Positions 1 through 6,763 are shown, counted from the first letter of the stretch. The stretch is 7,205 bases of DNA from JBAYDV01 sp041668045 (GCA_041668045.1 JBAYDV010000094.1:1-7205); one strand, 5' to 3'. Numbers and translations are program-made. Notes: a model not told the origin generated them from the sequence alone.

Positions 1-1163
1 TAATAATATTTATAGAGTTCATCACTTTTTGGATTAGGAATATAGCAACTTAAGCCACTACAATTTTCAAGATCAAAAGAATCTAAAAATGAATCAGTAT
101 GAGCTTCGTATAATACTGTTTTACTCATAGCTGATTCGAAAGCCTCATAAGCAGTTGTATCAGTTGGAGCAGTTTTATCAATTAAACTTGTAATAAAATC
201 TCCTAAATCATAAAACCAATGTTTATTAAACCTATAATATTTTTGATAATAATTAGGATTAATATCTGAATAATCACTATGCTCTGCTCTATATGTATTA
301 ATAATATTTTTAGTAGCAGTAGAGAGATCTGTTAAACCATCAGTATTAATTAAGCCTATAGTAGCAGATGATTCTTTATAACTATTAAAATAGTCAACAC
401 ATAAATTCTTCAAACCTGACAGTTCAAATCCATTTGATGCGAATAAATCTGCACATAATTTATCATAAGGAAAACCATTAGCTAGTATTTCCGCAGGAGA
501 GGCTATAAAGTAGTTACAATAATCTTTTAGTTGATAAGCTACTTCTATTCCACCCATAAAACAAGCATCAAATACTATAAAATCATATTTAATAGGCAAT
601 GCCGATGCTAAATCTTTTATATTAATCTCATATGTGATATTATTAACTTCCTCTGAACCAAAAGAATTCAATTCCATCTGATTAACAGAAAAAGACGTAT
701 TAGTAGGATTATTATAATAATCCTCAGGCAGCCAGCCTGTACCATGTGACCATAAAATAAGTCCGTTCTCTTTAGCTGGGAATAAAAAATGTGCTCTACT
801 TAAAACTGTATTGAGAGTTTCTGATGAGGCAGAAATCTGACTTGCATCATACTTCATAATTATCTCTTGATTTACTTCTGTACTAGAAGTCTCATCTTTT
901 ACTATTCTATATAATTTAGGAACATCATTAGCATCTTTATAATACACTAATAACACATCTCCACTATTTCTTAGAGGTACATAATTATGTATTATAGACT
1001 CAAAATTCTTTTGTGCATAATCACTTAGAGTATTATTTCCATCTATGTAAATTAATAATGTCCTATCGAAACTATCACCTTTATCATCATCCCACGAACA
1101 GGAGGTCACTAAGAAAAAGACAAAGAATAAAGAAAGTAATATTTTGATCTTATTTTTTTTCAT
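1..1163 (-). CDS. Clostripain-like (peptidase C11) cysteine protease, lipoprotein; 3' end cut by the window edge
   Basis: An open frame starts at the ATG complementary to 1161-1163 and runs without a stop to the left edge, giving 387 codons. The N-terminus (MKKNKIKILLSLFFVFFLVTSC) is a lipoprotein signal with lipidated Cys22, followed by S-W-D-D-D, so the enzyme is probably anchored in the envelope, possibly surface exposed. The C11 catalytic dyad is visible: His140 in LILWSHGTGW (744-746) and Cys201 in FIVFDACFMGGIE (561-563). Members of this family (clostripain, PmC11, fragipain) cleave after Arg or Lys and are often self-activated by internal cleavage; no processing site can be assigned here. 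The motif CSGLSCYIPN near residues 367-377 is typical of the family's C-terminal part, so I infer that only a few tens of residues are missing. It is divergent from the YtxH cassette and shares an 81-nt intergenic region with it. The family call is strong; the substrate is unknown. Confidence 0.9.
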   Translation of the reverse strand, partial: MKKNKIKILLSLFFVFFLVTSCSWDDDKGDSFDRTLLIYIDGNNTLSDYAQKNFESIIHNYVPLRNSGDVLLVYYKDANDVPKLYRIVKDETSSTEVNQEIIMKYDASQISASSETLNTVLSRAHFLFPAKENGLILWSHGTGWLPEDYYNNPTNTSFSVNQMELNSFGSEEVNNITYEINIKDLASALPIKYDFIVFDACFMGGIEVAYQLKDYCNYFIASPAEILANGFPYDKLCADLFASNGFELSGLKNLCVDYFNSYKESSATIGLINTDGLTDLSTATKNIINTYRAEHSDYSDINPNYYQKYYRFNKHWFYDLGDFITSLIDKTAPTDTTAYEAFESAMSKTVLYEAHTDSFLDSFDLENCSGLSCYIPNPKSDELYKYY

Positions 1164-1198
1164 AACGTATTAATAATTAGCGAATATAATAAAAATAT

Positions 1199-1206
1199 CA
1201 AATATT
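1199..1206 (-). promoter_or_regulatory. Weak candidate -7 box for the C11 lipoprotein gene
   Basis: Read on the minus strand this is AATATTTG, matching five of the six fixed positions of the Bacteroidota -7 consensus TAnnTTTG. It would give a leader of about 30 nt before the ATG at 1163. No convincing -33 TTG lies at the expected distance, so the call is tentative. Confidence 0.3.
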
Positions 1207-1210
1207 ATAT

Positions 1211-1218
1211 TAAATTTG
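1211..1218 (+). promoter_or_regulatory. Candidate -7 box for the YtxH/holin-like cassette
   Basis: TAAATTTG matches the Bacteroidota sigma-ABfr -7 consensus TAnnTTTG exactly and lies 26 nt before the ATG at 1245. That predicts a leader of about 20 nt. I see no clear TTG at -33, so it may be a weak promoter or need an activator. It lies only a few bases from the opposing candidate at 1199-1206, so initiation in the two directions could interfere. Confidence 0.5.
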
Positions 1219-1244
1219 CTTAAACACATTAAAAATATACAACT

Positions 1245-1484
1245 ATGAAAGGTGATAATTTACTAGCATTTATCAGTGGTGCTGTAATCGGAGCTGCCGC
1301 TGCTATTCTTTTCGCCCCTTCTTCAGGGAAAGAAACAAGAGAAAAACTTAAAGATAATATTGATAAAGAATATAAATCCTTTAAAGATAAAGTAATGAAT
1401 GAAGCTTGTAGTAAAGAAAATGATGTTACAACAAGTGATAAAGAAAAAGAAAATGTAGAAGAAGATGAAAGAGCTAAAAAATAA
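1245..1484 (+). CDS. YtxH domain-containing small membrane protein
   Basis: This is a 79-residue protein. Residues about 6-25 form one Gly/Ala-rich hydrophobic segment (ISGAVIGAAAAILFAP), followed at once by the family hallmark LFAPSSGKETREKL. The rest is a long, highly charged Lys/Glu/Asp region likely to form a helix or coiled coil. YtxH-family proteins (named for a Bacillus general-stress protein) are single-pass membrane proteins of unclear biochemical function, often linked to stress or stationary phase. It is first in a three-gene cassette: its TAA ends at 1484 and the next start codon follows at 1495. The ATG at 1245 is preferred because it directly precedes the membrane segment and sits a short leader after a consensus -7 box. 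Confidence 0.88.
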   Translation: MKGDNLLAFISGAVIGAAAAILFAPSSGKETREKLKDNIDKEYKSFKDKVMNEACSKENDVTTSDKEKENVEEDERAKK

Positions 1485-1494
1485 TGATAATAAT

Positions 1495-1839
1495 ATGTTT
1501 GAAGATTTAGGAAATACCGTCAGGGATTATATAGATATGAGGATCGACGAGATAAAATTATCTTTAACGGAAAATCTTTCCTTGATTTTTAATAATCTGA
1601 TTTTTATATTTATTATAACCTTAATCTTGGCTCTAATTTTAATTTTCTTAGGATTAGCTCTTAGTACTTGGATGGAAGAAATAACGAACTCCGCTATTAT
1701 TGGAAATATAATAACAGCTGGTTTATTTATAATTTTAGGAATAATTGTAAGTATATTTAGAAAAAATCTTTTCACTAATACATTTGTAAAATTATTCACT
1801 AAATTATTTTTTGACACTAAAAAGGTAAAACATGACTAA
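1495..1839 (+). CDS. Phage holin family / holin-X (YqjE-like) two-TM membrane protein
   Basis: This 114-residue protein starts at MFEDLGNTVRDYIDMRIDEIKL. An upstream in-frame ATG at 1465 would add ten residues (MKELKNNDNN) but would overlap the YtxH gene by 20 nt, and the family normally begins close to the amphipathic helix, so 1495 is preferred. The layout is an N-terminal amphipathic helix (about 1-30), TM1 (about 35-58), a short acidic loop (WMEEITNS), TM2 (about 67-88) and a basic tail. This matches the 'putative holin superfamily III / DUF1469' family that includes E. coli YqjE. Despite the name there is no phage context, so a housekeeping or stress membrane role is more likely than lysis. 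Its last 8 nt overlap the next gene (ATGACTAA), which suggests translational coupling. Confidence 0.75.
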   Translation: MFEDLGNTVRDYIDMRIDEIKLSLTENLSLIFNNLIFIFIITLILALILIFLGLALSTWMEEITNSAIIGNIITAGLFIILGIIVSIFRKNLFTNTFVKLFTKLFFDTKKVKHD

Positions 1840-2080
1840 TAATTATAAATATTCCAACATTCATAACCTTAGGGAATTACAATATCAAAGAAGATTATTA
1901 TCATCACAGATAGAAAGTCAAGAAGATATGATTACTTATAAAACTCGCACTATTCGTGATTATGCTTCACCTAAGAGATGGTTATATTTAGGGTTGGAAT
2001 CTATCGCTGATAAAAATCCTTTTATAAATATAGTACTAAAAATCATAAATATTTTCAAAAACACGAATAAAAACGCATAA
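1832..2080 (+). CDS. Small basic hypothetical protein, third gene of the YtxH/holin-like cassette
   Basis: This 82-residue protein has a start codon inside the end of the holin-like gene (8-nt overlap), so it is almost certainly co-translated with it. I do not recognise a named domain. Residues about 12-40 (LRELQYQRRLLSSQIESQEDM...) look like a charged helix. They are followed by RDYASPKRWLYLGLESIADKNPFI and a weakly hydrophobic C-terminal helix with a basic tail (INIVLKIINIFKNTNKNA). The position and the pattern of a Gln/Arg-rich helix followed by an aromatic segment recall YqjK of the E. coli yqjDEK cluster, but this is a resemblance of layout, not proven homology. It may be a peripheral membrane partner of the two upstream proteins. 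Confidence 0.75.
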   Translation: MTNNYKYSNIHNLRELQYQRRLLSSQIESQEDMITYKTRTIRDYASPKRWLYLGLESIADKNPFINIVLKIINIFKNTNKNA

Positions 2081-2103
2081 AATGAGGATTTTTTAATCAT
2101 TTT
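2079..2103 (+). terminator. Possible weak intrinsic terminator after the YtxH cassette
   Basis: AAAATGA at 2079-2085 pairs with TCATTTT at 2097-2103 (7 bp, one G-C pair), with an 11-nt loop and further Ts to 2105. The stem is AT-rich and overlaps the stop codon of the preceding gene. It could be a weak terminator or a 3' end stabiliser, and read-through into the histone-like gene is plausible. Confidence 0.35.
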
Positions 2104-2171
2104 TTCAAAAATTATTTTTTATTAATGAAAAATAATTATAAATTGCATAGAAATTTAAATTAAACACATAA

Positions 2172-2179
2172 ACTATTTG
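2172..2179 (+). promoter_or_regulatory. Weak candidate -7 box for the histone H1-like gene
   Basis: ACTATTTG retains the TTTG half of the TAnnTTTG consensus but not the leading TA. It lies 15 nt before the ATG at 2195. A TTG at 2143-2145 is a possible -33 element, but the 26-nt spacing is too long. The surrounding 2081-2194 stretch is extremely AT-rich and I see nothing else in it. Confidence 0.28.
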
Positions 2180-2194
2180 TAAAAATTAAAAAAA

Positions 2195-2368
2195 ATGGAA
2201 GAATTATTAGAACAAATTAATGTACAGATAGCTGCTTTCTCTGAAAATTCAGCAGCTCAACTTGAAAAAGGAAATAAAGCAGCAGGTACTCGTGCTAGAA
2301 AAGCAGCTTTACAGATCAGTAAATTAATGAAAGATTTCAGAAAAGCATCTGTAGAATTTTCTAAATAA
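2195..2368 (+). CDS. Hc1-type histone H1-like small DNA-binding protein
   Basis: This is a 57-residue ORF beginning MEELLEQINVQIAAFSENSA and ending KDFRKASVEFSK. The central K-G-N-K-A-A-G-T-R-A-R-K-A-A-L block (residues 25-39) is the signature of the short 'histone H1' / Hc1-like proteins found across Bacteroidota. The chlamydial Hc1 namesake condenses the nucleoid, and a nucleoid-associated role is the usual assumption here. It is an Ala/Lys-rich, predominantly helical protein without a signal or membrane segment. It stands apart from the upstream cassette (114-nt gap) and is followed by a strong terminator, so it is probably monocistronic. The family call rests on remembered sequence similarity and fits in length and motif. 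Confidence 0.85.
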   Translation: MEELLEQINVQIAAFSENSAAQLEKGNKAAGTRARKAALQISKLMKDFRKASVEFSK

Positions 2369-2401
2369 TATTTATTTAAAATAATTATTAATGATTTAAA
2401 G

Positions 2402-2428
2402 GGATGGTTTAAATATCATCCTTTTTTT
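2402..2428 (+). terminator. Intrinsic terminator of the histone H1-like gene
   Basis: GGATGGT (2402-2408) pairs with TATCATCC at 2414-2421, giving 7 bp including one G-T wobble and a 6-nt loop, followed immediately by seven Ts (2422-2428). It begins 33 nt after the stop codon at 2368. It sits between convergent genes, so the hairpin could also help end the minus-strand lipoprotein transcript, but on that strand the stem is followed by CTTTAAAT, a poor U-tract. Confidence 0.8.
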
Positions 2429-2431
2429 ATT

Positions 2432-2881
2432 TTATTTATATCGACTACTTAACCTTGGTAAAATAATACCTTCCTTCTCATCTGCATCCCAAAACCACAT
2501 ATAATCTTCATTTAGCTTTGTACATTCCATTAAAGTAATAGTTTGTTTTTTTTCTCCTTTACATAGACTATTACATTGAACCAAAATATGCACTCCGATA
2601 TTTTTTGGTATATTTTCAAACATATATGAATAATACTCATCTTGAGAATCTGTCTGAATTCTTACTAAATGTCTTTTTTGAGATATAGCCATTTGCATAG
2701 AATATTCATCATATAGAAAATATGATTTACCTAGATTATATAATCCAATATCACTAGAATTTACGAATTCTTTTTTCTCTTCAGAATCTATTTCTACTCC
2801 ATTCTGCGTACACGAAGAAAGAAACCCTAATATAATTAGAATACACAAAATCAATATTATATTTTTATTTTGCATCTGCAT
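2432..2881 (-). CDS. Putative lipoprotein of unknown function, downstream of the M6 peptidase
   Basis: This 149-residue protein begins MQMQNKNIILILCILIILGF and is followed by LSSC, a lipobox with lipidated Cys24, so the mature form is about 126 residues and membrane anchored. Met3 (codon at 2873-2875) is an equally plausible start. I do not recognise the mature domain. It is rich in charged and aromatic residues, contains a Cys pair in VQCNSLCKG (a third Cys follows in LMECTK), and ends with DYMWFWDADEKEGIILPRLSSRYK. Only 8 nt separate it from the upstream peptidase stop codon, and no separate promoter fits in that gap, so the two are almost certainly one transcript. By context it could be an inhibitor, chaperone or anchor for the peptidase, but no motif shows this. 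Confidence 0.8.
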   Translation of the reverse strand: MQMQNKNIILILCILIILGFLSSCTQNGVEIDSEEKKEFVNSSDIGLYNLGKSYFLYDEYSMQMAISQKRHLVRIQTDSQDEYYSYMFENIPKNIGVHILVQCNSLCKGEKKQTITLMECTKLNEDYMWFWDADEKEGIILPRLSSRYK

Positions 2882-2889
2882 ACTTACAA

Positions 2890-5121
2890 TTAATTTGTAT
2901 TTTCCGCTTCTACTTTAATCTTTTTAATTATTTTTTCTTCACTCTTGTCCTGATATTCTATGACAACTTTAATTTCTATATCTACATTAGAAGTCTTAAT
3001 TTGATATTTGGGCCCTGTAAAATTTACATCATCTACATACCAAGTAATAGATTTAGCATTCTCTGTAAGATTTTCCAGATCTAATATTAGCTCATCACCA
3101 TAATGATATGTACTTTTATCGAAACCAGCTATGAAGGGATAATCAGAAGTAATCGGATTAGTAGTAAAAGTAAAAGAAACTGCTTTCCCCTCTTGAGATC
3201 CATATATAGAACATAATTCACATAAATATTTACATCCTGGTTTTAAATCAGTAAAATAATAAGAATTCGTAGAAGAAATTATATCTTCACTCGACTTAAT
3301 ATTTTCACCATATTCTACTATATTAATCTTCCATTTAGCATCCACATTAATGTCAGAATTCCATTCTATAAAAGCAGTCGTCTGAAATGGTTTAATATTT
3401 TTCAGGCTAGGAATAGCTAATCTAGAATCTGAATCAGAAACAACATCAAATGTAATCTGACCATCATCATAAACAATATTTTTTAAGGCAATACCCAAAG
3501 ACTTGCCAGACCATTCTATAAAAGAAGGTGTAGAATGAATATCTAACCCGCTCACATTATAAGTACCCGGGAAAAAGACATCAGCTACATCAGATGCCTC
3601 ACTAGTAGCTTCTAACAAATCGGCACATTGATGTTCAGAATAAGCATTAATACAATTATTACTCCATCGAACATTAGCTTTCAACATTCCAGCATTATTA
3701 TCTGATTTGTCTATATGATAAATTAGTAAGCCTCCACATTCTTTTCCAGTTTCACTACCTATAAATTCATCCCAACTTCCATGCGTAGATGTACGAACTT
3801 CCATTAAAAAATATTCTCCTGAAACAGATGTCTTCAATCTAAGATATTCTGAATAATTACTAGAATTTTTAATACTATATTCATTTCCGGCACTAATATC
3901 TGTAATACTATAAGGTAAGTCGTCACTCTCATATGTATCAAATATCATTTCTTTCTCATAAACCGTTAAATTAGGAGGAGTACGCCCATCATTATTATAG
4001 CAACCTCTATCCATTAGAGATAACCTAGACCACAATCCTTCGCCACTTCCTTCCACGCTATAATTAGTATCATAAGCATCTACAAGACCTAAAATATGCC
4101 CAAATTCATGGCAAAAAACGCCAATTCCTGATAAATTTTCTCCTGTTTCAGATAGATTTTCCCCGGAACCTAATCTTAATTCAGAAGCACAAGCATATGA
4201 AGCAATTATAACATTATCTAAAGTCAACTTTTCATTTTGTATAGTCCATTTATGTGGCCAAATAGAATTATCTCCACCTCCCTCTGCTTCATTATTTCCT
4301 GCGAAATAGATGAATACATTATCAACATATCCATCATGATCATTATCATATTTTGCGAAATTAACTCCTCCTCGATCAGCCTTTTCACATGCTTCTTCTA
4401 TAAAATCTATTATTCTTACATCCTTCTCTTCATCTCCATTTGCTCCATAGTAGGCCATATCATGACTAAGAGTAATCACGTCTGATATATCAAACGAAGG
4501 ATTAAAAGCCGATCCTAAATTATCTTGAAAATACTGTTTAGCTGACCCAGTCGCCCCATTCTCACTATAATTATCACCATTAATCATATCATCAAAATGC
4601 TCCTTCGGATTAGACATTGTAAACTTTACGTCACTAAACTGAACTAATAGAATAAGCGCATTAAGATTAGTACTACTAATACTCTTAGTATTACTTGATT
4701 GGCTAGAATAAGCCACAGAAACCACATTATCACCGCCAAAAAAGCGTTGAATCCCTTTATCTCTTAATCTTTCTTCGACCTCCGGTGAAATACTTACTGC
4801 TTTTGTATAACTATTTATGGCAATGTTATTAGACTTCGTCATATCAGTACCTGCCGTAACGCGAATATCTGATATATGACGTACACCAGAACGATAATCA
4901 GCATAATAATAAAAGCCATCTGTTTTTTGGGCTATAATATACCCATCAATGGTAGTAGTATAACTAAAAAATTCATCTCCATATATTCTAACAGCTAAAG
5001 TCGAACCATCACTCTGACGCACTATTACTTTTGAAGGATAAGACTTTACAGCCATAGCAGGCATCATAGAAAGGTACACGAAAATTATAGTTACGATGTT
5101 ACGCATTCTTAAAGTTCTCAT
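2890..5121 (-). CDS. Secreted M6-family (immune inhibitor A-like) metallopeptidase with FN3 and Ig-like C-terminal domains
   Basis: With the start at 5121 this is 743 residues, and the numbering below uses it. Residues 1-24 are a signal peptide ending P-A-M-A. About 25-145 is a propeptide-like region (RQSDGSTLAVRIYGDEFFSY, TIDGYIIAQ) typical of the family. The catalytic domain carries the Ca-type loop D-N-D-H-D-G-Y-V-D (259-267), the zinc motif HEFGHILGLVD (338-348; 4078-4110), and the downstream LMDRGCYNNDGRTPP segment (369-383). About 568-655 resembles a fibronectin type III domain, and about 658-743 an Ig/PKD-like domain. I see no type IX sorting tail. The frame stays open to an ATG at 5160, but that adds a non-signal stretch and overlaps trkA. 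A third start at 5106 (MRNIV) gives a cleaner 19-residue signal peptide. Substrate unknown. Confidence 0.9.
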   Translation of the reverse strand: MRTLRMRNIVTIIFVYLSMMPAMAVKSYPSKVIVRQSDGSTLAVRIYGDEFFSYTTTIDGYIIAQKTDGFYYYADYRSGVRHISDIRVTAGTDMTKSNNIAINSYTKAVSISPEVEERLRDKGIQRFFGGDNVVSVAYSSQSSNTKSISSTNLNALILLVQFSDVKFTMSNPKEHFDDMINGDNYSENGATGSAKQYFQDNLGSAFNPSFDISDVITLSHDMAYYGANGDEEKDVRIIDFIEEACEKADRGGVNFAKYDNDHDGYVDNVFIYFAGNNEAEGGGDNSIWPHKWTIQNEKLTLDNVIIASYACASELRLGSGENLSETGENLSGIGVFCHEFGHILGLVDAYDTNYSVEGSGEGLWSRLSLMDRGCYNNDGRTPPNLTVYEKEMIFDTYESDDLPYSITDISAGNEYSIKNSSNYSEYLRLKTSVSGEYFLMEVRTSTHGSWDEFIGSETGKECGGLLIYHIDKSDNNAGMLKANVRWSNNCINAYSEHQCADLLEATSEASDVADVFFPGTYNVSGLDIHSTPSFIEWSGKSLGIALKNIVYDDGQITFDVVSDSDSRLAIPSLKNIKPFQTTAFIEWNSDINVDAKWKINIVEYGENIKSSEDIISSTNSYYFTDLKPGCKYLCELCSIYGSQEGKAVSFTFTTNPITSDYPFIAGFDKSTYHYGDELILDLENLTENAKSITWYVDDVNFTGPKYQIKTSNVDIEIKVVIEYQDKSEEKIIKKIKVEAENTN
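4123..4164 (-). repeat. Tandem 7-residue (21-bp) repeat inside the peptidase gene
   Basis: Two adjacent in-frame units encode GENLSET and GENLSGI (residues 320-326 and 327-333), five residues before the zinc-binding HEFGH. The DNA units at 4144-4164 and 4123-4143 match at about 15 of 21 positions by eye, so the duplication, if it is one, is old. It would lengthen the loop leading into the active-site helix. Confidence 0.6.
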
Positions 5122-5126
5122 ATTTT

Positions 5127-5160
5127 CAAAGATAATAAATTTATAAGAAAAATTTATCAA
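5127..5160 (-). promoter_or_regulatory. Candidate internal promoter for the peptidase-lipoprotein pair
   Basis: On the minus strand TATCTTTG (5127-5134) matches the -7 consensus TAnnTTTG, and TTG at 5158-5160 lies 23 nt upstream, the long end of the accepted spacing. The -33 element is inside the last codons of trkA and the -7 box falls just past its stop codon. Transcription would begin very near the ATG at 5121, implying either a leaderless mRNA or translation from the next ATG at 5106. Confidence 0.5.
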
Positions 5161-6484
5161 CTTTATTAATAGCCTTAGGATCTGCGAAAACTATAACCTG
5201 GTCATATGCATTAATTATACTATCATCATTAGGAATAAAACTTTCATTACCTCTAATAACCCCACCAATGATCGCGTCAAGAGGGAAATTAATATCAGCC
5301 AATTTACTAGAGGCTATTTTACTATCTGGGGTAACGATAAATTCAAGAACCTCTGCTTGCGTTCCATTTAAGATTTTAATTGAACGAATATTATTAGAGA
5401 GAGTAAATCTAAAAATGCGTCCAGCTGTAATAAGTTTCTTATTGATTACAGAATCAACACCCATGCCTTCTGCTAGTTTTATATAATCGAAATTTTCTAC
5501 TTCCGCTATAACTTTTGGAACACCCATTTTTTTAGCTGTCACACAAGACATTATATTAGCTTCTGAGCTTCCTGTTACTGCCACGAAAGCATCCATATCT
5601 TTTACATTCTCTTCAATCAAAACATCCGCATCTCTACAATCTCCATTAATCACTAGTGACTTATTCAAAATTTGAGAAAGATGTAAAGACTTTTTCTTAT
5701 TATATTCAATAATTTTAATATTTGGAATGGTATTCTCAGCTTCACGAGCCACCATTTCAGCTATTCTTCCTCCTCCGACGATCATAAGGTTATTGACCAT
5801 AACATTCTCCCTTCCAAGAGCCTGCATAGCCTTAGTAATACCTTCTTTTTTAGATATTACATACACCATATCATCTACTTTATATTTAGTATCTACTTTC
5901 GGAATAATAGTATCATCATCTCTATTGATAGCGACTGTTCTAAAAAGATTCTCCTTATTAGAAAGAGCATTTACCTTCTGATCTATTAACATAGAATCTT
6001 CATCTAATTTAATAGCTATTAATTGTAGTTTGCCATGAGAATAGTCCATGTACTCAGAAGTAGAAGTTTCTTTAAGTAAATTCAGAATCTCTTTTGATAC
6101 TATTTTTTCAGGATAAAATAAAGAATCTATACCCAACTCAGTGAAAATAAATTTATTATCACTGGTCTGATACTCTTCATTATTAATTCTGGCCGTAACT
6201 TTCTTAGCTCCCATTTTTTTAGCCAAAAGAGCACTTACTATATTCACATCTTGTTCTTCAGCAGGACTAACTGCTATAAAAAGGTCTGCTTTATCAATTC
6301 CAGCTTTACGTAGAGTATCCAGAGAAGTAGAACTTCCCTGGATAGTTATAACGTCAGCTTCTTCTGCTACTCTATTCAGTCTGTCAGCCGATTCATCCAT
6401 GATAATAATATCATGAGATTCCAAACTTAGCATTTTAGCTAAATGACTTCCTACGGATCCTGCACCGGCTATAACAATCTTCAT
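5141..6484 (-). CDS. trkA: Trk system potassium transport regulator TrkA (two RCK repeats)
   Basis: At 447 residues this is normal full length for TrkA. It is the cytosolic, NAD(H)-binding gating ring that controls the TrkH K+ channel. Two RCK repeats are visible. The first Rossmann domain (about 1-125) has GAGSVG at 7-12 and Asp30 at the end of the second strand. Its RCK_C domain is about 145-225. The second Rossmann domain (about 232-355) has GGGRIA at 237-242, where the usual last Gly is Ala, and acidic Glu260. The second RCK_C domain is about 368-447. The start MKIVIAGAGSVG is unambiguous. The gene lies 23 nt after DUF2795 with no promoter between, so they are probably co-transcribed. No trkH follows; the next gene is a secreted peptidase. 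Confidence 0.96.
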   Translation of the reverse strand: MKIVIAGAGSVGSHLAKMLSLESHDIIIMDESADRLNRVAEEADVITIQGSSTSLDTLRKAGIDKADLFIAVSPAEEQDVNIVSALLAKKMGAKKVTARINNEEYQTSDNKFIFTELGIDSLFYPEKIVSKEILNLLKETSTSEYMDYSHGKLQLIAIKLDEDSMLIDQKVNALSNKENLFRTVAINRDDDTIIPKVDTKYKVDDMVYVISKKEGITKAMQALGRENVMVNNLMIVGGGRIAEMVAREAENTIPNIKIIEYNKKKSLHLSQILNKSLVINGDCRDADVLIEENVKDMDAFVAVTGSSEANIMSCVTAKKMGVPKVIAEVENFDYIKLAEGMGVDSVINKKLITAGRIFRFTLSNNIRSIKILNGTQAEVLEFIVTPDSKIASSKLADINFPLDAIIGGVIRGNESFIPNDDSIINAYDQVIVFADPKAINKVDKFFL

Positions 6485-6507
6485 AAAAATAGTTTTAATA
6501 TTTCATT

Positions 6508-6729
6508 TTAATACTCATCCTCATTAAAGAAGAAATCATCTTTTGTAGGATAATCAGGCCATAGGTCTTCCATACTTTCGAAGACTTCAGTTTCGTCTTC
6601 TATGTCCTGTAGATTTTCTATCACTTCTAATGGAGCGCCTGAACGCGTAGCATAATCTATTAATTCGTCTTTGGCTGCTGGCCAAGGTGCATCATCAAGT
6701 TTCGATGCAAGTTCTAGAGTCCAATACAT
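6508..6729 (-). CDS. DUF2795 domain-containing small protein
   Basis: This 73-residue acidic, soluble protein begins MYWTLELASKLDDAPWPAAK and contains ELIDYATRSGAPLEVIENLQ, then LWPDYPTKDDFFFNEDEY at the end. The W-P-A-x-K-x-E-L-x-x-Y-A-x-x-x-G-A-P core is the DUF2795 signature widespread and very conserved in Bacteroidota. Biochemical function is unknown, and the fold is a small helical domain by family expectation. It has its own strong promoter about 35 nt upstream and precedes trkA by 23 nt, so it is probably the first gene of the DUF2795-trkA transcript. Confidence 0.9.
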   Translation of the reverse strand: MYWTLELASKLDDAPWPAAKDELIDYATRSGAPLEVIENLQDIEDETEVFESMEDLWPDYPTKDDFFFNEDEY

Positions 6730-6763
6730 TTTACTAATATTTAATTTATATTTTACGTGGACG

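Noticed and set aside
1465..1494. Ten-residue N-terminal extension of the holin-like protein
   Set aside because: It lies inside the YtxH coding sequence, encodes a low-complexity K/N stretch and is not expected in the family; ATG 1495 fits better.
1527..1817. Minus-strand ORF of 96 codons opposite the holin-like gene
   Set aside because: It is the mirror of a hydrophobic coding sequence, with no promoter or family similarity.
1495..1839. Phage lysis holin / prophage remnant
   Set aside because: There is no endolysin, structural or integrase gene nearby. The family is a widespread chromosomal membrane protein despite its name.
4237..4485. Plus-strand ORF opposite the peptidase
   Set aside because: It is Ile/Ser/Cys-rich antisense translation of a well-supported gene and carries no recognisable domain.
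5268..5981. Two plus-strand ORFs (5268-5486 and 5727-5981) opposite trkA
   Set aside because: Both are antisense shadows of the conserved trkA frame.
6508..6729. Antitoxin of a toxin-antitoxin pair
   Set aside because: The small acidic protein has no toxin partner and matches DUF2795, a conserved housekeeping-type family.
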